Origin: Pseudomonadota bacterium | GTDB lineage: Bacteria > Pseudomonadota > Gammaproteobacteria > Xanthomonadales > Rhodanobacteraceae | Assembly (NCBI GenBank): GCA_021794575.1 | Contig: JAJYQO010000016.1 | Coordinates: forward strand, 6,168-44,094 | Reading direction: 5' to 3' | DNA: 37,927 nucleotides | Part shown: in pieces, positions 1 to 9,047 of the stretch | Numbering within the stretch: the first letter of the stretch is position 1 | Layout: every line of letters begins with the position of its first letter | Made by a program: the position numbers and the translations under genes | The notes under the pieces: model-generated | Database searches by the model: none | Told to the model about the DNA's origin: nothing | The model's input: only the letters and a program-made list of their open reading frames with translations

Positions 1-1
1 A

Positions 2-127
2 AGCCGCCGGCCGGGTGACTTGACGAGGCAGGGATGTCGAGGCTAGTCACCGTCGCCGCGGTGATTGTGGATCGAGGCCAACGATGAAGCTGTGGTCGCT
101 ACAGGGCAATTCGCAGAAGCTGGATGG
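2..127. repeat. 126-bp exact direct repeat, copy 1
   Basis: Bases 2-127 are identical to bases 189-314 (offset 187) with no mismatch. The identity breaks at base 1 on the left and base 128 on the right. The unit holds 82 bases of upstream sequence, the GAGG ribosome-binding site and the first 44 bases of the coding region of the MBL-fold gene. The copies are separated by 61 bases. It may be a real tandem duplication or an assembly artefact, because it starts one base from the window edge. Confidence 0.95.
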
Positions 128-233
128 GCGCGCCGGAGTTGTCGCGGGCGGCCGCGGGCCGTACGCGCCGGCGCGCGCCGGCGGCAGGAGCCGCCGGCCG
201 GGTGACTTGACGAGGCAGGGATGTCGAGGCTAG
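84..233 (+). pseudogene. Truncated duplicate of the MBL-fold gene 5' end
   Basis: The first repeat copy keeps the ATG and the same GAGG ribosome-binding site as the intact gene. It encodes the first 14 residues ([14 protein letters not shown]) before leaving the homology. The frame then runs through an Arg/Gly-rich stretch and stops at TAG 231-233, giving at most 49 residues. It has no metal-binding motif and cannot be an enzyme. If transcribed, it would be a short upstream ORF ending 37 bases before the real start codon, and so could affect translation of the real gene. It is probably a by-product of the duplication. Confidence 0.5.
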
Positions 234-314
234 TCACCGTCGCCGCGGTGATTGTGGATCGAGGCCAACGATGAAGCTGTGGTCGCTACAGGGCAATTCG
301 CAGAAGCTGGATGG
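189..314. repeat. 126-bp exact direct repeat, copy 2
   Basis: This is the second, intact copy of the repeat at 2-127. It carries the functional start (ATG at 271) of the full-length MBL-fold gene. Inside each copy is a short inverted repeat, TCACCG and CGGTGA separated by six bases (47-64 in copy 1, 234-251 in copy 2), upstream of the start codon. This could be an operator or a weak hairpin. Confidence 0.95.
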
Positions 315-1143
315 CGGCGCCATGTTCGGCAACGCGCCGCGCGCGCTGTGGTCGCAGTGGTTGGCGCCGGATGAGCAGAACCGCATTCCACTGGCGTGCC
401 GCTGCCTGCTGGTGGAGGATCTCGACGGCCGCAATGTGCTGTTCGAGACCGGCATCGGAATGTTCTTCGAGCCGAAGCTGCGCGAACGCTACGGTGTGCA
501 GGAAGACCGCCATATGCTGCTCGACGCCCTGGCCGAGCACGGTTTCGGCGAGGACAACATCGACGCGGTGGTGCTTTCGCACCTGCACTTCGACCATGCC
601 GGCGGGCTGCTCGCCGCCTGGCAGCCGGGGGCACCGCCGCGGCTGCTATTTCCGCGCGCGACCTATCTGGTGGGCGCCGAACACTGGCAGCGCGCGCTCA
701 AGCCGCATCCGCGCGACCGTGCGTCGTTCATTCCCGAGTTGCCGGCGCTGCTCGAAGCCAGCGGCCGGCTCGAACGCGTGCGCGGCGCGCACAGCGCCAC
801 GCTGGGTCCGCGCGTGCGTTTCCACTATTCCGACGGCCACACGCCCGGGCTGATGCTGGCCGAGATTCAGCCCGCGCCGGATGCCGGCGGCGGCGTGCTG
901 TTCTGCGCCGATCTGATTCCCGGCACGCCATGGGTGCACGTGCCGATCACCATGGGTTACGACCGTTTTCCCGAGCGTCTGATCGAGGAGAAGCAAGCGC
1001 TGCTGGACGCTGCCCTGGCGCGCGGGGTGCGGCTGTTCTTCACCCACGACCCCGAAGTCGCGATGGCGGCGGTGACGCGCGATGTGCGTGGCCGCTACGG
1101 TGCCGCGCAGCCGCAGCCGGCGCTGACCGGCCAGGCGCTGTGA
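271..1143 (+). CDS. MBL-fold metallo-hydrolase
   Basis: The 290-residue protein has the full metallo-beta-lactamase ligand set. HLHFDH lies at residues 104-109 (H104, H106, D108, H109), H190 is in DGHTPG, D214 is in FCADLIP and H259 is in FTHDPE. This predicts a two-metal hydrolase of the lactonase/glyoxalase-like group, probably cytoplasmic because no signal peptide is seen. The substrate cannot be told from sequence; N-acyl-homoserine lactones, other esters or thioesters are all possible. ATG 271 is preceded by GAGG at good spacing. The stop overlaps the GTG start of the TMEM43-like gene, so the two are probably co-translated. The 5' end is duplicated immediately upstream. Confidence 0.88.
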   Translation: MKLWSLQGNSQKLDGGAMFGNAPRALWSQWLAPDEQNRIPLACRCLLVEDLDGRNVLFETGIGMFFEPKLRERYGVQEDRHMLLDALAEHGFGEDNIDAVVLSHLHFDHAGGLLAAWQPGAPPRLLFPRATYLVGAEHWQRALKPHPRDRASFIPELPALLEASGRLERVRGAHSATLGPRVRFHYSDGHTPGLMLAEIQPAPDAGGGVLFCADLIPGTPWVHVPITMGYDRFPERLIEEKQALLDAALARGVRLFFTHDPEVAMAAVTRDVRGRYGAAQPQPALTGQAL

Positions 1144-2240
1144 AGCGCGCCACGCGCCGCATCCTCAAGCAGGAACGCGCGCGCCGCGCGGCGCCGCGCG
1201 CGGCGTGGAACTGGCGCGCCTCGCCGTGGCCATGGGCCGCAGCCGGTGCGCTGCTGCTGGTGCTGGCGTTGCTGGTGTCGTGGCGGATCGAGCAGGCCGC
1301 GGCGCGTTACCAGCAGGCGCTGCGCGGCGTGGCCGGCAGCGGCGCGCGGGTGGTCGATCTGGGCCGCGCCGCACTGCCTTCGCGCCAACTGCAGGGCGAC
1401 TGGGTGCGCGTGGTCGGCACGCCCAGGATCATCGAGGCGCCGCGCGATCCCGATTTCAACCAGAGCGCCGACGCCCTGCTGCTGCGTCGCGACGTGGCGA
1501 TGTTCCAGTGGCAGCAGGTCGACGTCGGCTACCCGGTGTACGAGCTGGAGTGGCAGGATGGGCGCGTCGATTCAGCAGCCTTCGCGCGGCCCGACGGCCA
1601 TGCCAATCCGACGCTGCCGGTGCGGCCCATGCTGTACCCGGCGCCGCGTGTGCGGCTGGACGGTTTCATCCTCGATCCTGCGCTCATCGAACGCATTCCC
1701 GGACACAATGCGCACCCGGTGGACGCGGCCGCGCTGCCGCCCAACCTCGCGGCGACCTTCAGCGCCTACGCGGGTGAGCTGTACAGCGGCGATCCGCGGC
1801 GGCCGCGCCTGGGCGACGTGCGCCTGCGTTGGAGCACGGTGGTGCCGCAGCAGGTGACGGTGCTGGCGCGTGTCGATGCGGGTCGTCTGGTGACCGCGCC
1901 GGGTGCCGGCGTGCAGCTCGGCGACCGCAGCCTGGGCGATCTGCTGCCGCAACTGCCGCCGCGCCCGCTGGCGATCTGGCCCACGCGGCTGGCGGCGCTG
2001 CTGCTGGCGGTGCTGGGCGTGGCGCTGCTGCTGCGCGCGCGCGCGTCGCGCGTCGATCCGCTGCTGGCGCTGCTGGGCGGCATCGCGATGGTGCTGATCG
2101 CGCCGGTGCCGGCGTGGATGGCTTACAGCATCGGTCTGGGCATCGGCCTTGCCGCGCTGCTGCTGGCCGTGCTGGTCCTGTTCGGCTGGCGCTGGCACTG
2201 GCGCGCGCGGTGCGGTGCGGTGGATCGCGCCGCAGCGTGA
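1140..2240 (+). CDS. TMEM43-family membrane protein
   Basis: The start is GTG 1140, overlapping the preceding stop (GTGA), and gives 366 residues. There is one membrane helix near the N-terminus (about residues 31-48), a long extracytoplasmic or luminal-type domain, and three C-terminal hydrophobic helices. The central domain carries TMEM43-type signatures: [11 protein letters not shown], and [20 protein letters not shown] before the last helices. Family members occur in bacteria and in animal nuclear and ER membranes. The bacterial role is not established. Coupling to the MBL hydrolase suggests they act together, possibly in membrane or lipid metabolism, but this is inference. The frame stays open upstream to about 396, but that stretch lies inside the MBL gene and is not coding. 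Confidence 0.75.
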   Translation: MKRATRRILKQERARRAAPRAAWNWRASPWPWAAAGALLLVLALLVSWRIEQAAARYQQALRGVAGSGARVVDLGRAALPSRQLQGDWVRVVGTPRIIEAPRDPDFNQSADALLLRRDVAMFQWQQVDVGYPVYELEWQDGRVDSAAFARPDGHANPTLPVRPMLYPAPRVRLDGFILDPALIERIPGHNAHPVDAAALPPNLAATFSAYAGELYSGDPRRPRLGDVRLRWSTVVPQQVTVLARVDAGRLVTAPGAGVQLGDRSLGDLLPQLPPRPLAIWPTRLAALLLAVLGVALLLRARASRVDPLLALLGGIAMVLIAPVPAWMAYSIGLGIGLAALLLAVLVLFGWRWHWRARCGAVDRAAA

Positions 2241-2304
2241 AGCACCGACCTGACCGGGGTGCATACCGTTCCCGCGGCCGGCATCGCTGCCGCACAATCC
2301 ACGC

Positions 2305-3552
2305 ATGAATGCCGCCGACTCCAACGCGCGCCCGTCATGGCTGCTGCCCTTTGCCCTGATCGTCCTGTTGCCGTTCGGGCGTGCGGCCGAGGCGGGTACG
2401 CTGGCTCTCGTGGTGCTGTGCGCGGCGTTGCTGCTGCGGCGTCCGCGCAGCCTGATCGATCTGCCTGCCGCGCGCTGGGCGCTGGCGATCTGGGCCTGCT
2501 ACGAGCTGGCCGCGCTGGGCTCGACGCTGAGCGCGGTGATGCCCGCGCGCACCTGGGAGACGGTACTCGCCATGCTGCGCTACCTGCCGCTGGCGGCGGG
2601 CATCGCTTGGGTATTGCGCGATGCGCGGCAGTGCTCGCGCCTGCAGTCGGCCCTCGCGCTGCTGCTGTTGCTGTGGGTGTTGGATGCGTGGATGCAGGCG
2701 CTGACCGGCTGGAGCGTCCGCGGCCACGCCGAACCGCACCGGTTGACCGGCATCTTCGGTGCCGGCGATCCCAAGATCGGCCAGGTGCTGGCCACGCTCG
2801 CCCCGTTCCTGCTGGCGCCGGCGCGCGCCTGGCGCGGACGGCCGGCGCTGATCGTCGCCGCGCTGTTGCTGCTGGGGCCGATCCTGCTCTCGGGCTCGCG
2901 CGCCAGTTGGGTCACCTACGCGCTGGTGCTGGCGGTGTTCATCTGGCGCGAGGCGGGCTCGCTTAGGCGTTTCGCGCTGTGGTCGGGCGCGGCGATGCTG
3001 GCCGGAGCACTCGCTCTCGGCCTGGCCTGGCACGTTTCGACGCGTTTCGACGCGCGCATGCAGCGCACGCTGCTGGCACTGCAGGGCAGCGAACAGGGAC
3101 TCAACGCCGCGCTGTCCTACCGCATCAGCATCTGGGGCGACGCGCTGCGCATGATCGCCGCCAACCCCTGGACCGGCGTGGGCGTGCGCGGCTTCCGCTA
3201 CGCCTACCCGCGCTACGCGCTGCCGGGCGATCCCTTCGCCACGCCCGCCTCGCGCGAGGGCGCGTTCTACGCGCACCAGATCGTGCTGGAGATCCTCAGC
3301 GAGAGCGGCGTGCTGGGGCTGGCGCTGTGGCTGCTGGGCGCCGCGCTGGCGCTGCGCATGTGGCGGCACGCGCCACCGGATGCCCGCGCGCGCGCCTGGC
3401 CGGCGGGCGTGGCGGTGCTGGCGGCGGTGTTTCCGTTGAACACCACGCTGGCGTTCTACTCGGCCTGGTGGGGCCTGCTGTTCTGGTGGCTGCTGGCGCT
3501 GTGGATCGGCGCGTTAGGCAGCGTGGATGCGGAGCGCGCGCATGGCGCGTGA
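2305..3552 (+). CDS. O-antigen ligase family protein (WaaL/Wzy_C)
   Basis: This 415-residue polytopic inner-membrane protein has about ten to twelve hydrophobic segments. The typical Wzy_C/WaaL region appears as GSRASWVTYAL, then an extracytoplasmic loop ending in YRISIWGDALRMIAANPWTG and VGVRGFRYAYPRY, and then HQIVLEILSESG. Family members transfer undecaprenyl-linked glycans to lipid A-core or to proteins, or polymerise O-units. Which of these applies here cannot be decided from sequence. It overlaps by 11 bases the start of the downstream glycosyltransferase, consistent with a joint role in LPS or glycan assembly. ATG 2305 is the natural start, with 64 non-coding bases before it. Confidence 0.85.
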   Translation: MNAADSNARPSWLLPFALIVLLPFGRAAEAGTLALVVLCAALLLRRPRSLIDLPAARWALAIWACYELAALGSTLSAVMPARTWETVLAMLRYLPLAAGIAWVLRDARQCSRLQSALALLLLLWVLDAWMQALTGWSVRGHAEPHRLTGIFGAGDPKIGQVLATLAPFLLAPARAWRGRPALIVAALLLLGPILLSGSRASWVTYALVLAVFIWREAGSLRRFALWSGAAMLAGALALGLAWHVSTRFDARMQRTLLALQGSEQGLNAALSYRISIWGDALRMIAANPWTGVGVRGFRYAYPRYALPGDPFATPASREGAFYAHQIVLEILSESGVLGLALWLLGAALALRMWRHAPPDARARAWPAGVAVLAAVFPLNTTLAFYSAWWGLLFWWLLALWIGALGSVDAERAHGA

Positions 3553-4324
3553 GCCGCTGTCGCTGGTGGTGACCACGCTGGACAATGCCGCCACGCTGGC
3601 GCGCTGCCTCGATTCGGTGCCCTTTGCTGACGAGATCGTGGTGCTCGATTCGGGCTCCACCGACGCCACGCTGCAGATCGCCCGCGCGCATGGCGCGCGC
3701 ATCGAGCAGCAGGCCTTCGCCGGCTATGCCGCCCAGAAACAACGCGCCATCGACCTGGCCGCCCATCACTGGGTGCTGCTGCTGGACGCCGACGAGGCGC
3801 TCACGCCCGCCGCGGCGACGTCCATCCAGCGCGAGCTGGCTGCGCCGCGCGCCGTCGGCTACCGCCTGCCGCGCCGCGAACAGATGTTCTGGATGCTGCA
3901 GCCGCGCGGCAGCCGCATCAACGCCCACCTGCGCCTGTTCGACCGCCGCCACGGCGCCATGAACGACACCCCCGTGCATGCGGCGCCGCGGGTACGCGGC
4001 CGTGTGCGCAAGCTGCATCGGGCGGTGTTCTTGCACTACGGCGAGCCGGACATCGCCACCAAGGTGCGCAAGCTCAACGACTACTCCAGCGGCATGGCGA
4101 CGCCGGCGCGCGCGGCGCAGGCGCGCTTCCTGCGCACGCGCATGCTGCTGTACCCGCCGCTGTTCTTCTTGCGCCAGTACTTGCTGAAGCGCTATTTCCT
4201 GGGCGGCTGGGCGGGCTACATCAGCGCTGCCAGCGGCGCCTATTACGTCTTTTTGAAGTACGCCAAGCTGTACGAGCGGCAGCGTCTGCAGCGCGGCTCC
4301 GGCGCCCGGGAACGGATGCCGTGA
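3542..4324 (+). CDS. Glycosyltransferase family 2, WaaE/KdtX-like
   Basis: The 260-residue protein starts MAREPLSLVVTTLDNAATLARCLDS, the usual GT2 N-terminus. It has the nucleotide-sugar region EIVVLDSGSTDAT and the metal-binding motif LLLDADEALTP. The C-terminal half (LLYPPLFFLRQYLLKRYFLGGWAG) resembles the WaaE/KdtX group that adds glucose to LPS inner core. No transmembrane anchor is obvious, although the C-terminal region is amphipathic and hydrophobic. An in-frame start at 3527 is also possible; 3542 gives the more usual N-terminus. It overlaps the ligase gene and is likely in its operon. The exact donor and acceptor are unknown. Confidence 0.85.
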   Translation: MAREPLSLVVTTLDNAATLARCLDSVPFADEIVVLDSGSTDATLQIARAHGARIEQQAFAGYAAQKQRAIDLAAHHWVLLLDADEALTPAAATSIQRELAAPRAVGYRLPRREQMFWMLQPRGSRINAHLRLFDRRHGAMNDTPVHAAPRVRGRVRKLHRAVFLHYGEPDIATKVRKLNDYSSGMATPARAAQARFLRTRMLLYPPLFFLRQYLLKRYFLGGWAGYISAASGAYYVFLKYAKLYERQRLQRGSGARERMP

Positions 4325-4355
4325 CCTGTGGTGGGTAGCCAAGGGGCGTCATGTG

Positions 4356-4379
4356 AGTTAGTGTAGCAATACACTAACT
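4356..4379. promoter_or_regulatory. Perfect AT-rich palindrome upstream of the lipoprotein gene
   Basis: The left arm AGTTAGTGTA and right arm TACACTAACT are perfect reverse complements around a GCAA loop. The site ends 15 bases before the GTG start of the DUF2884-like lipoprotein and starts 31 bases after the glycosyltransferase stop. The arms are AT-rich in a very GC-rich setting. The symmetry and size fit a TetR- or LacI-type operator. Alternatively, as RNA it is a 10-bp stem with a GNRA loop followed by only three U residues, which would be a weak terminator. I favour an operator or 5'-leader structure, with low certainty. Confidence 0.55.
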
Positions 4380-4394
4380 TTCGAGGATCGTGCC

Positions 4395-4955
4395 GTGCGT
4401 CTGCTCCATGTATTCCGGGCTTCGATGCTGGCCACGATGGCCGTTGCGCTCAGCGCCTGCGGCAGTCCGCAGGACGGCGGCATGCAGATCGACGCCGGCA
4501 CGCACGGCGGCACACTGCATTTGCAAGACGGTGCGGTGGTGATCAGCGCGCGCGACCGGCCCGACGCGCGAGTCGACGCGCAGGGCGCTCTGCGCATCGG
4601 TGGCCGCCCGGTGGCGCTGACGGCGCCGCAGCGCGCGCTGTTCGTCCGCTATCACCGCGACGCCTACGCGCTGGTCGACAGCGGCGTGGCCATGGACCAG
4701 GCCGGCGCCGCGATGGCCGGCAGTGTGGTGGGCACGGTGGTCAGCCATCTGCTGCGCGGCGACACCCGGGGCATCCACAGTCGGGCCGCTGCCGAGGCCG
4801 GCGCGCTCAGGCGGAAAGCCGCAGTGCTGTGTACGCAGTTGGGCGCGCTGCGGCAGGACCAGGATGCTGCCGCCGCCGCACTGCCGGCGTTCGCGCCTTA
4901 CGCCGTGCTCAGACCCGACGCCGCCAGCCGTTGCCGGCGCGGTCTCGAGGACTGA
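4395..4955 (+). CDS. DUF2884-like lipoprotein
   Basis: The start is GTG, with GAGG eight bases upstream. The 186-residue product has a short basic N-terminus, a hydrophobic stretch and a lipobox LSAC with the lipidated cysteine at residue 22, so it is probably an outer-membrane lipoprotein facing the periplasm. The middle region (GALRIGGRPVALTAPQRALFVRYH) resembles the YggN/DUF2884 family of periplasmic proteins. A Gly/Ala-rich amphipathic stretch follows (about residues 98-118). Only the lipidated Cys and two later Cys residues (about 152 and 180) are present, so a disulfide is possible. The function is unknown. The palindrome just upstream suggests its own regulation. Confidence 0.7.
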   Translation: MRLLHVFRASMLATMAVALSACGSPQDGGMQIDAGTHGGTLHLQDGAVVISARDRPDARVDAQGALRIGGRPVALTAPQRALFVRYHRDAYALVDSGVAMDQAGAAMAGSVVGTVVSHLLRGDTRGIHSRAAAEAGALRRKAAVLCTQLGALRQDQDAAAAALPAFAPYAVLRPDAASRCRRGLED

Positions 4956-4987
4956 ACGCGCCGGCCAGGTGGGCCGCCGGACGCCCC

Positions 4988-6052
4988 TCAGGCGGCCTTG
5001 CCCAGGCTGGCGATGTCGATCACGAAGCGGTAGCGCACGTCGCCCTTGATCATGCGTTCGTAGGCCTGGTTGATCTGCTGGATGGGGATCAGCTCGATGT
5101 CCGAGGCCACGCCGTGCGCGGCGCAGAAATCGAGCATTTCCTGCGTCTCGCGGATGCCGCCGATCAGGGAGCCGGCCAGGCGCTTGCGCCCGCCGATCAG
5201 CGAGAACGCATGCACCGGCGTCGGGTCGGGCACGCCCACCAGCACCATGGTGCCGTCGCGGCGCAGCAGGCCGAGATAGGCGTTGTAGTCGTGCTGCGCG
5301 GAGATGGTGTCGAGGATGAAGTCGAAACGGCCGGCGTGCTGCGTGAACACGGTCTCGTCCTTGGTGACCAGGAAATCATCGGCACCGAGGCGCCTGGCAT
5401 CGTCGCGCTTCGACTCGGAATGGCTGAGCACGGTCACGTGCGCGCCCATGGCCTTGGCGATTTTCACCGCCATGTGGCCCAGACCGCCCAAGCCCACCAC
5501 GGCGATCTTGTCGCCGGCCTCGACGCCGAAGTGACGCAGCGGCGAATACGTGGTGATGCCGGCGCACAGCAGCGGTGCCGCGCGGTCCAGCGGGATGCCC
5601 GCCGGGATGCGCAGCACGTAGTTCTCGTCCACGGTGATGCGCGTGGAGTAGCCGCCGTAGGTGGGGCGACTGCGGTCGAGTTTGCCGCCGCTGCGCTCGT
5701 AACCGTTGTAGGTGACGCTCATGCCCTCGCTGCAGAACTGCTCCTCGCCGGCCCGGCAGGCCTCGCAGTGGCGGCAGGAATCGACGAAACAACCCACGCC
5801 GACCACATCGCCCGCATTCCACCTGGAAACCGCGTTGCCCACCTTGGCCACCACGCCGACGATCTCGTGGCCGGGCACCATGGGGAAGATCGAGCCGCCC
5901 CACTCGTCGCGCGCCTGGTGGATGTCGGAGTGGCACACGCCGCAGTACTTGATGTCGATCAGCACTTCGTGCGCGCCGGGTTCGCGGCGCTCGACGGTGA
6001 ACGGCGCCAGCGGCGCCTTGGCGGCGGGTGCGGCATAGGCGGGGGTTTTCAT
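4988..6052 (-). CDS. Zinc-dependent NADP alcohol/aldehyde reductase (YahK/CAD type)
   Basis: The product is a 354-residue medium-chain dehydrogenase. Catalytic zinc ligands are C40 (in CGVCHSDIH), H62/E63 and C163. Structural zinc cysteines are C93, C96, C99 and C107. The Rossmann motif is GLGGLG at 187-192. SHSESKRDDA after the second beta strand fits 2'-phosphate (NADP) binding, as in the cinnamyl-alcohol-dehydrogenase/YahK group. It likely reduces a broad range of aldehydes in the cytoplasm. The chosen ATG at 6052 has a GGAGG ribosome-binding site; an upstream in-frame start at 6091 adds unrelated residues. It is transcribed alone, with 208 non-coding bases upstream that contain two inverted repeats. 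Confidence 0.92.
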   Translation of the reverse strand: MKTPAYAAPAAKAPLAPFTVERREPGAHEVLIDIKYCGVCHSDIHQARDEWGGSIFPMVPGHEIVGVVAKVGNAVSRWNAGDVVGVGCFVDSCRHCEACRAGEEQFCSEGMSVTYNGYERSGGKLDRSRPTYGGYSTRITVDENYVLRIPAGIPLDRAAPLLCAGITTYSPLRHFGVEAGDKIAVVGLGGLGHMAVKIAKAMGAHVTVLSHSESKRDDARRLGADDFLVTKDETVFTQHAGRFDFILDTISAQHDYNAYLGLLRRDGTMVLVGVPDPTPVHAFSLIGGRKRLAGSLIGGIRETQEMLDFCAAHGVASDIELIPIQQINQAYERMIKGDVRYRFVIDIASLGKAA

Positions 6053-6130
6053 GGGTGGCCTCCAGTGGCGGTGAAAAGCAAGCGCGAACAATCTGCCGGA
6101 CCGGTGAGGAAAGCATGGCGCATGAGTCGG

Positions 6131-6140
6131 GTGACGTCAC
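6131..6140. promoter_or_regulatory. Palindrome GTGACGTCAC upstream of the reductase gene
   Basis: This is a perfect 10-bp palindrome 79 bases upstream of the reductase start codon, in the 208-bp gap between that gene and rluE. It could be an operator half or a chance GC palindrome. No assigned regulator can be named from sequence. Confidence 0.25.
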
Positions 6141-6184
6141 GGTCAAGCCTTGGTGGCGCGGCGGCGCGCAGCCTTCGATCAAAG

Positions 6185-6220
6185 CAGTGTTCGATGCCGC
6201 TCCCAAGGTCGTGAACACTG
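6185..6220. repeat. Inverted repeat CAGTGTTC / GAACACTG, 20-bp spacer
   Basis: Bases 6185-6192 and 6213-6220 are exact 8-bp reverse complements. They lie 133-168 bases upstream of the reductase start and about 40 bases beyond the rluE stop. They may be paired half-sites for a regulator or a loose hairpin. The spacing is too wide for a typical intrinsic terminator. Confidence 0.3.
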
Positions 6221-6260
6221 AGTTTTCGCATGGCGTCGCGGCTGTCGTCGAGCAGCGCGA

Positions 6261-6842
6261 TTACGGCGCCACGCGCAATGCACCGGGCGCGAGGTCGTCG
6301 AGCCGCCACGGACCGATCGCGATGCGCACCAACCGCAGCGTCGGGTGGCCCACGGCGGCGGTCATGCGCCGGATCTGGCGGTTGCGGCCTTCGCGCAGGG
6401 TGATCTCCAACCAGGTGTCGGGCACGTTTTTGCGATAGCGAACCGGCGGGTCGCGCGGCCACAGCCAGTCCGGCGCGGGCACGCGCCGCACCTCGACCGG
6501 GCGCGTGGGCCCGTCGCGCAGCACGATGCCGGAACGCAGTTGCGCGAGCGCGGCCTCGTCGGGCACGCGCTCGACCTGCACCAGATAGACCTTCGGCGCG
6601 TGCCGACGCGGATCGGTCAGACGTTGCGCCAGCGCGCCCTCGTCGGTGAGCAGCAGCAGTCCTTCGGAGTCGTGATCCAGGCGCCCTGCGGCATATAGCC
6701 GCCGCCACACCGGATCGCGCGCGAGCGGCGCGCCGGCCGGCGCCGGCGCAACCGGCGGCAGCAGCGCCGCCAGCGTGGGCCGCCCGGTGCGATCGGTGAA
6801 TTGGCAGAGCGTGCCGCAGGGCTTGTTGAGCAACACGCGCAC
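6261..6842 (-). CDS. rluE: 23S rRNA pseudouridine synthase, RluE type
   Basis: This 193-residue RsuA/RluE-family enzyme has no N-terminal S4 domain. It begins VRVLLNKPCG. The catalytic motif AGRLDHDSEGLLLLTDEG carries the essential Asp at residue 56, and the conserved C-terminal strand reads RQIRRMTAAVGHPTLRLVRI. In E. coli, RluE makes pseudouridine 2457 in 23S rRNA; the same role is inferred here. The likely start is GTG 6842 (GTG 6836 is also possible), seven bases after the stop of the NYN gene. The frame is open further upstream, but that part lies inside the NYN gene. The two genes are surely one transcript. Confidence 0.85.
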   Translation of the reverse strand: MRVLLNKPCGTLCQFTDRTGRPTLAALLPPVAPAPAGAPLARDPVWRRLYAAGRLDHDSEGLLLLTDEGALAQRLTDPRRHAPKVYLVQVERVPDEAALAQLRSGIVLRDGPTRPVEVRRVPAPDWLWPRDPPVRYRKNVPDTWLEITLREGRNRQIRRMTAAVGHPTLRLVRIAIGPWRLDDLAPGALRVAP

Positions 6843-6849
6843 GCGCGGT

Positions 6850-7560
6850 TCAGCCCTCGAACTGGGGCAGTTCGTTGCCGTTGCGCGCCGGCTGCGCGCT
6901 GCCCGGACGCGGACACACTGACTGCAGGCCGTCCACGTGTTCGTGCAGGCTGGCGGAAACGCCCTGCCACATCGGATCGAGGATGACATCGATGCCCTCG
7001 CGGCGCGCCAGCTTGGCGGCCGGCACGAAGTCGGCATCGCCGGTGACCAGTACCAGCTGGTCGACCAGGCGCTTGTGCGCCAGGGATGCGATGTCCAGGC
7101 CGATCTTCATGTCCACCTGGGTCTGACGCAGGTCCAGCTCGAAATGCTCGTCGCGCAGGTTTTCCCAGCGCAGCGCGCCGCTGCGCAGGTCCTGCAGCGT
7201 CTGGCGCCGCAGCACCCATTCGCCGCGTTCGGTCAGCCGGCCCAGGCGCAGCGCCAGCTTGCGCACGCGCTTCAGCTCGTTGTGCAGCTCGCGGCGGAAA
7301 GCGGCCGAGGCGCTGGCGCCGAAGTCCAGCGGTGTACCGCTGATCGGCCGTTCGATGACCTTGTCCAGCGGCGCGCAGTCGTAGAAGAAAATGCGGTACA
7401 GCGCGTCCTTGGGCCGCTCCAGTTGCTTCAGGTGATCCAGCGCCATGCCGAACAGCGTGCGCGCCACGGCGCGCGCGTCGCCGGCATCGCGGTCCTCGTA
7501 GACCTTGCGGTAGCGCGCCAGGAAATACGCACCGTCGATGAAGATGGCGGTTTTCTGCAT
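6850..7560 (-). CDS. NYN-domain (PIN-like) protein
   Basis: The 236-residue protein has an NYN/LabA-like (DUF88) fold. FIDGAYF carries D9, VDMKIGLDI carries D150 and D156, and LVTGDADFVP carries D175 and D177. These form the acidic cluster of PIN-like metal-dependent RNases. The middle region (about 85-145) is a charged helical insert. It is likely a cytoplasmic RNase or RNA-binding protein; the substrate is unknown. ATG 7560 follows GGAG at eight bases and is preferred over in-frame ATGs 12 and 24 bases upstream. It sits directly before rluE, which suggests a link to rRNA maturation or decay. Confidence 0.85.
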   Translation of the reverse strand: MQKTAIFIDGAYFLARYRKVYEDRDAGDARAVARTLFGMALDHLKQLERPKDALYRIFFYDCAPLDKVIERPISGTPLDFGASASAAFRRELHNELKRVRKLALRLGRLTERGEWVLRRQTLQDLRSGALRWENLRDEHFELDLRQTQVDMKIGLDIASLAHKRLVDQLVLVTGDADFVPAAKLARREGIDVILDPMWQGVSASLHEHVDGLQSVCPRPGSAQPARNGNELPQFEG

Positions 7561-7589
7561 GGGAAACTCCATAGGACTTCGCAATGGGA

Positions 7590-7617
7590 CCGGCGCGGCA
7601 TCGATAGGCCGCGCCGG
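7590..7617. terminator. Hairpin after icd (possible terminator)
   Basis: Arms CCGGCGCGGC (7590-7599) and GCCGCGCCGG (7608-7617) pair perfectly over an 8-base loop, 14 bases beyond the icd stop. There is no clear U tract. It may end icd transcription or attenuate reading into the NYN gene on the same strand. Confidence 0.5.
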
Positions 7618-7630
7618 CGTGGACCGCGCG

Positions 7631-8959
<1,329 letters not shown>

Positions 8960-9047
8960 GGCAACTCCTTCAAGCAGGGCGGCGGGGCCGCGAAAGCGTC
9001 TATTGTCGCCCCTCGCCTGCCGCGCAGAAAGCGGCGGATGCGGCGGC

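Noticed and set aside
396-1139. Long upstream open frame ahead of the TMEM43-like gene
   Set aside because: It lies wholly inside the MBL gene in another frame, is Arg/Ala-rich and has no domain; the GTG overlap at 1140 is the natural start.
4829-6214. 461-residue plus-strand open frame
   Set aside because: Antisense to the reductase; His/Arg/Ala/Asp-rich composition typical of GC-rich shadow frames, with no recognisable motif.
6028-6438. 136-residue plus-strand frame over the reductase/rluE gap
   Set aside because: It is mostly antisense to rluE and starts inside the reductase gene; no motif and no ribosome-binding site.
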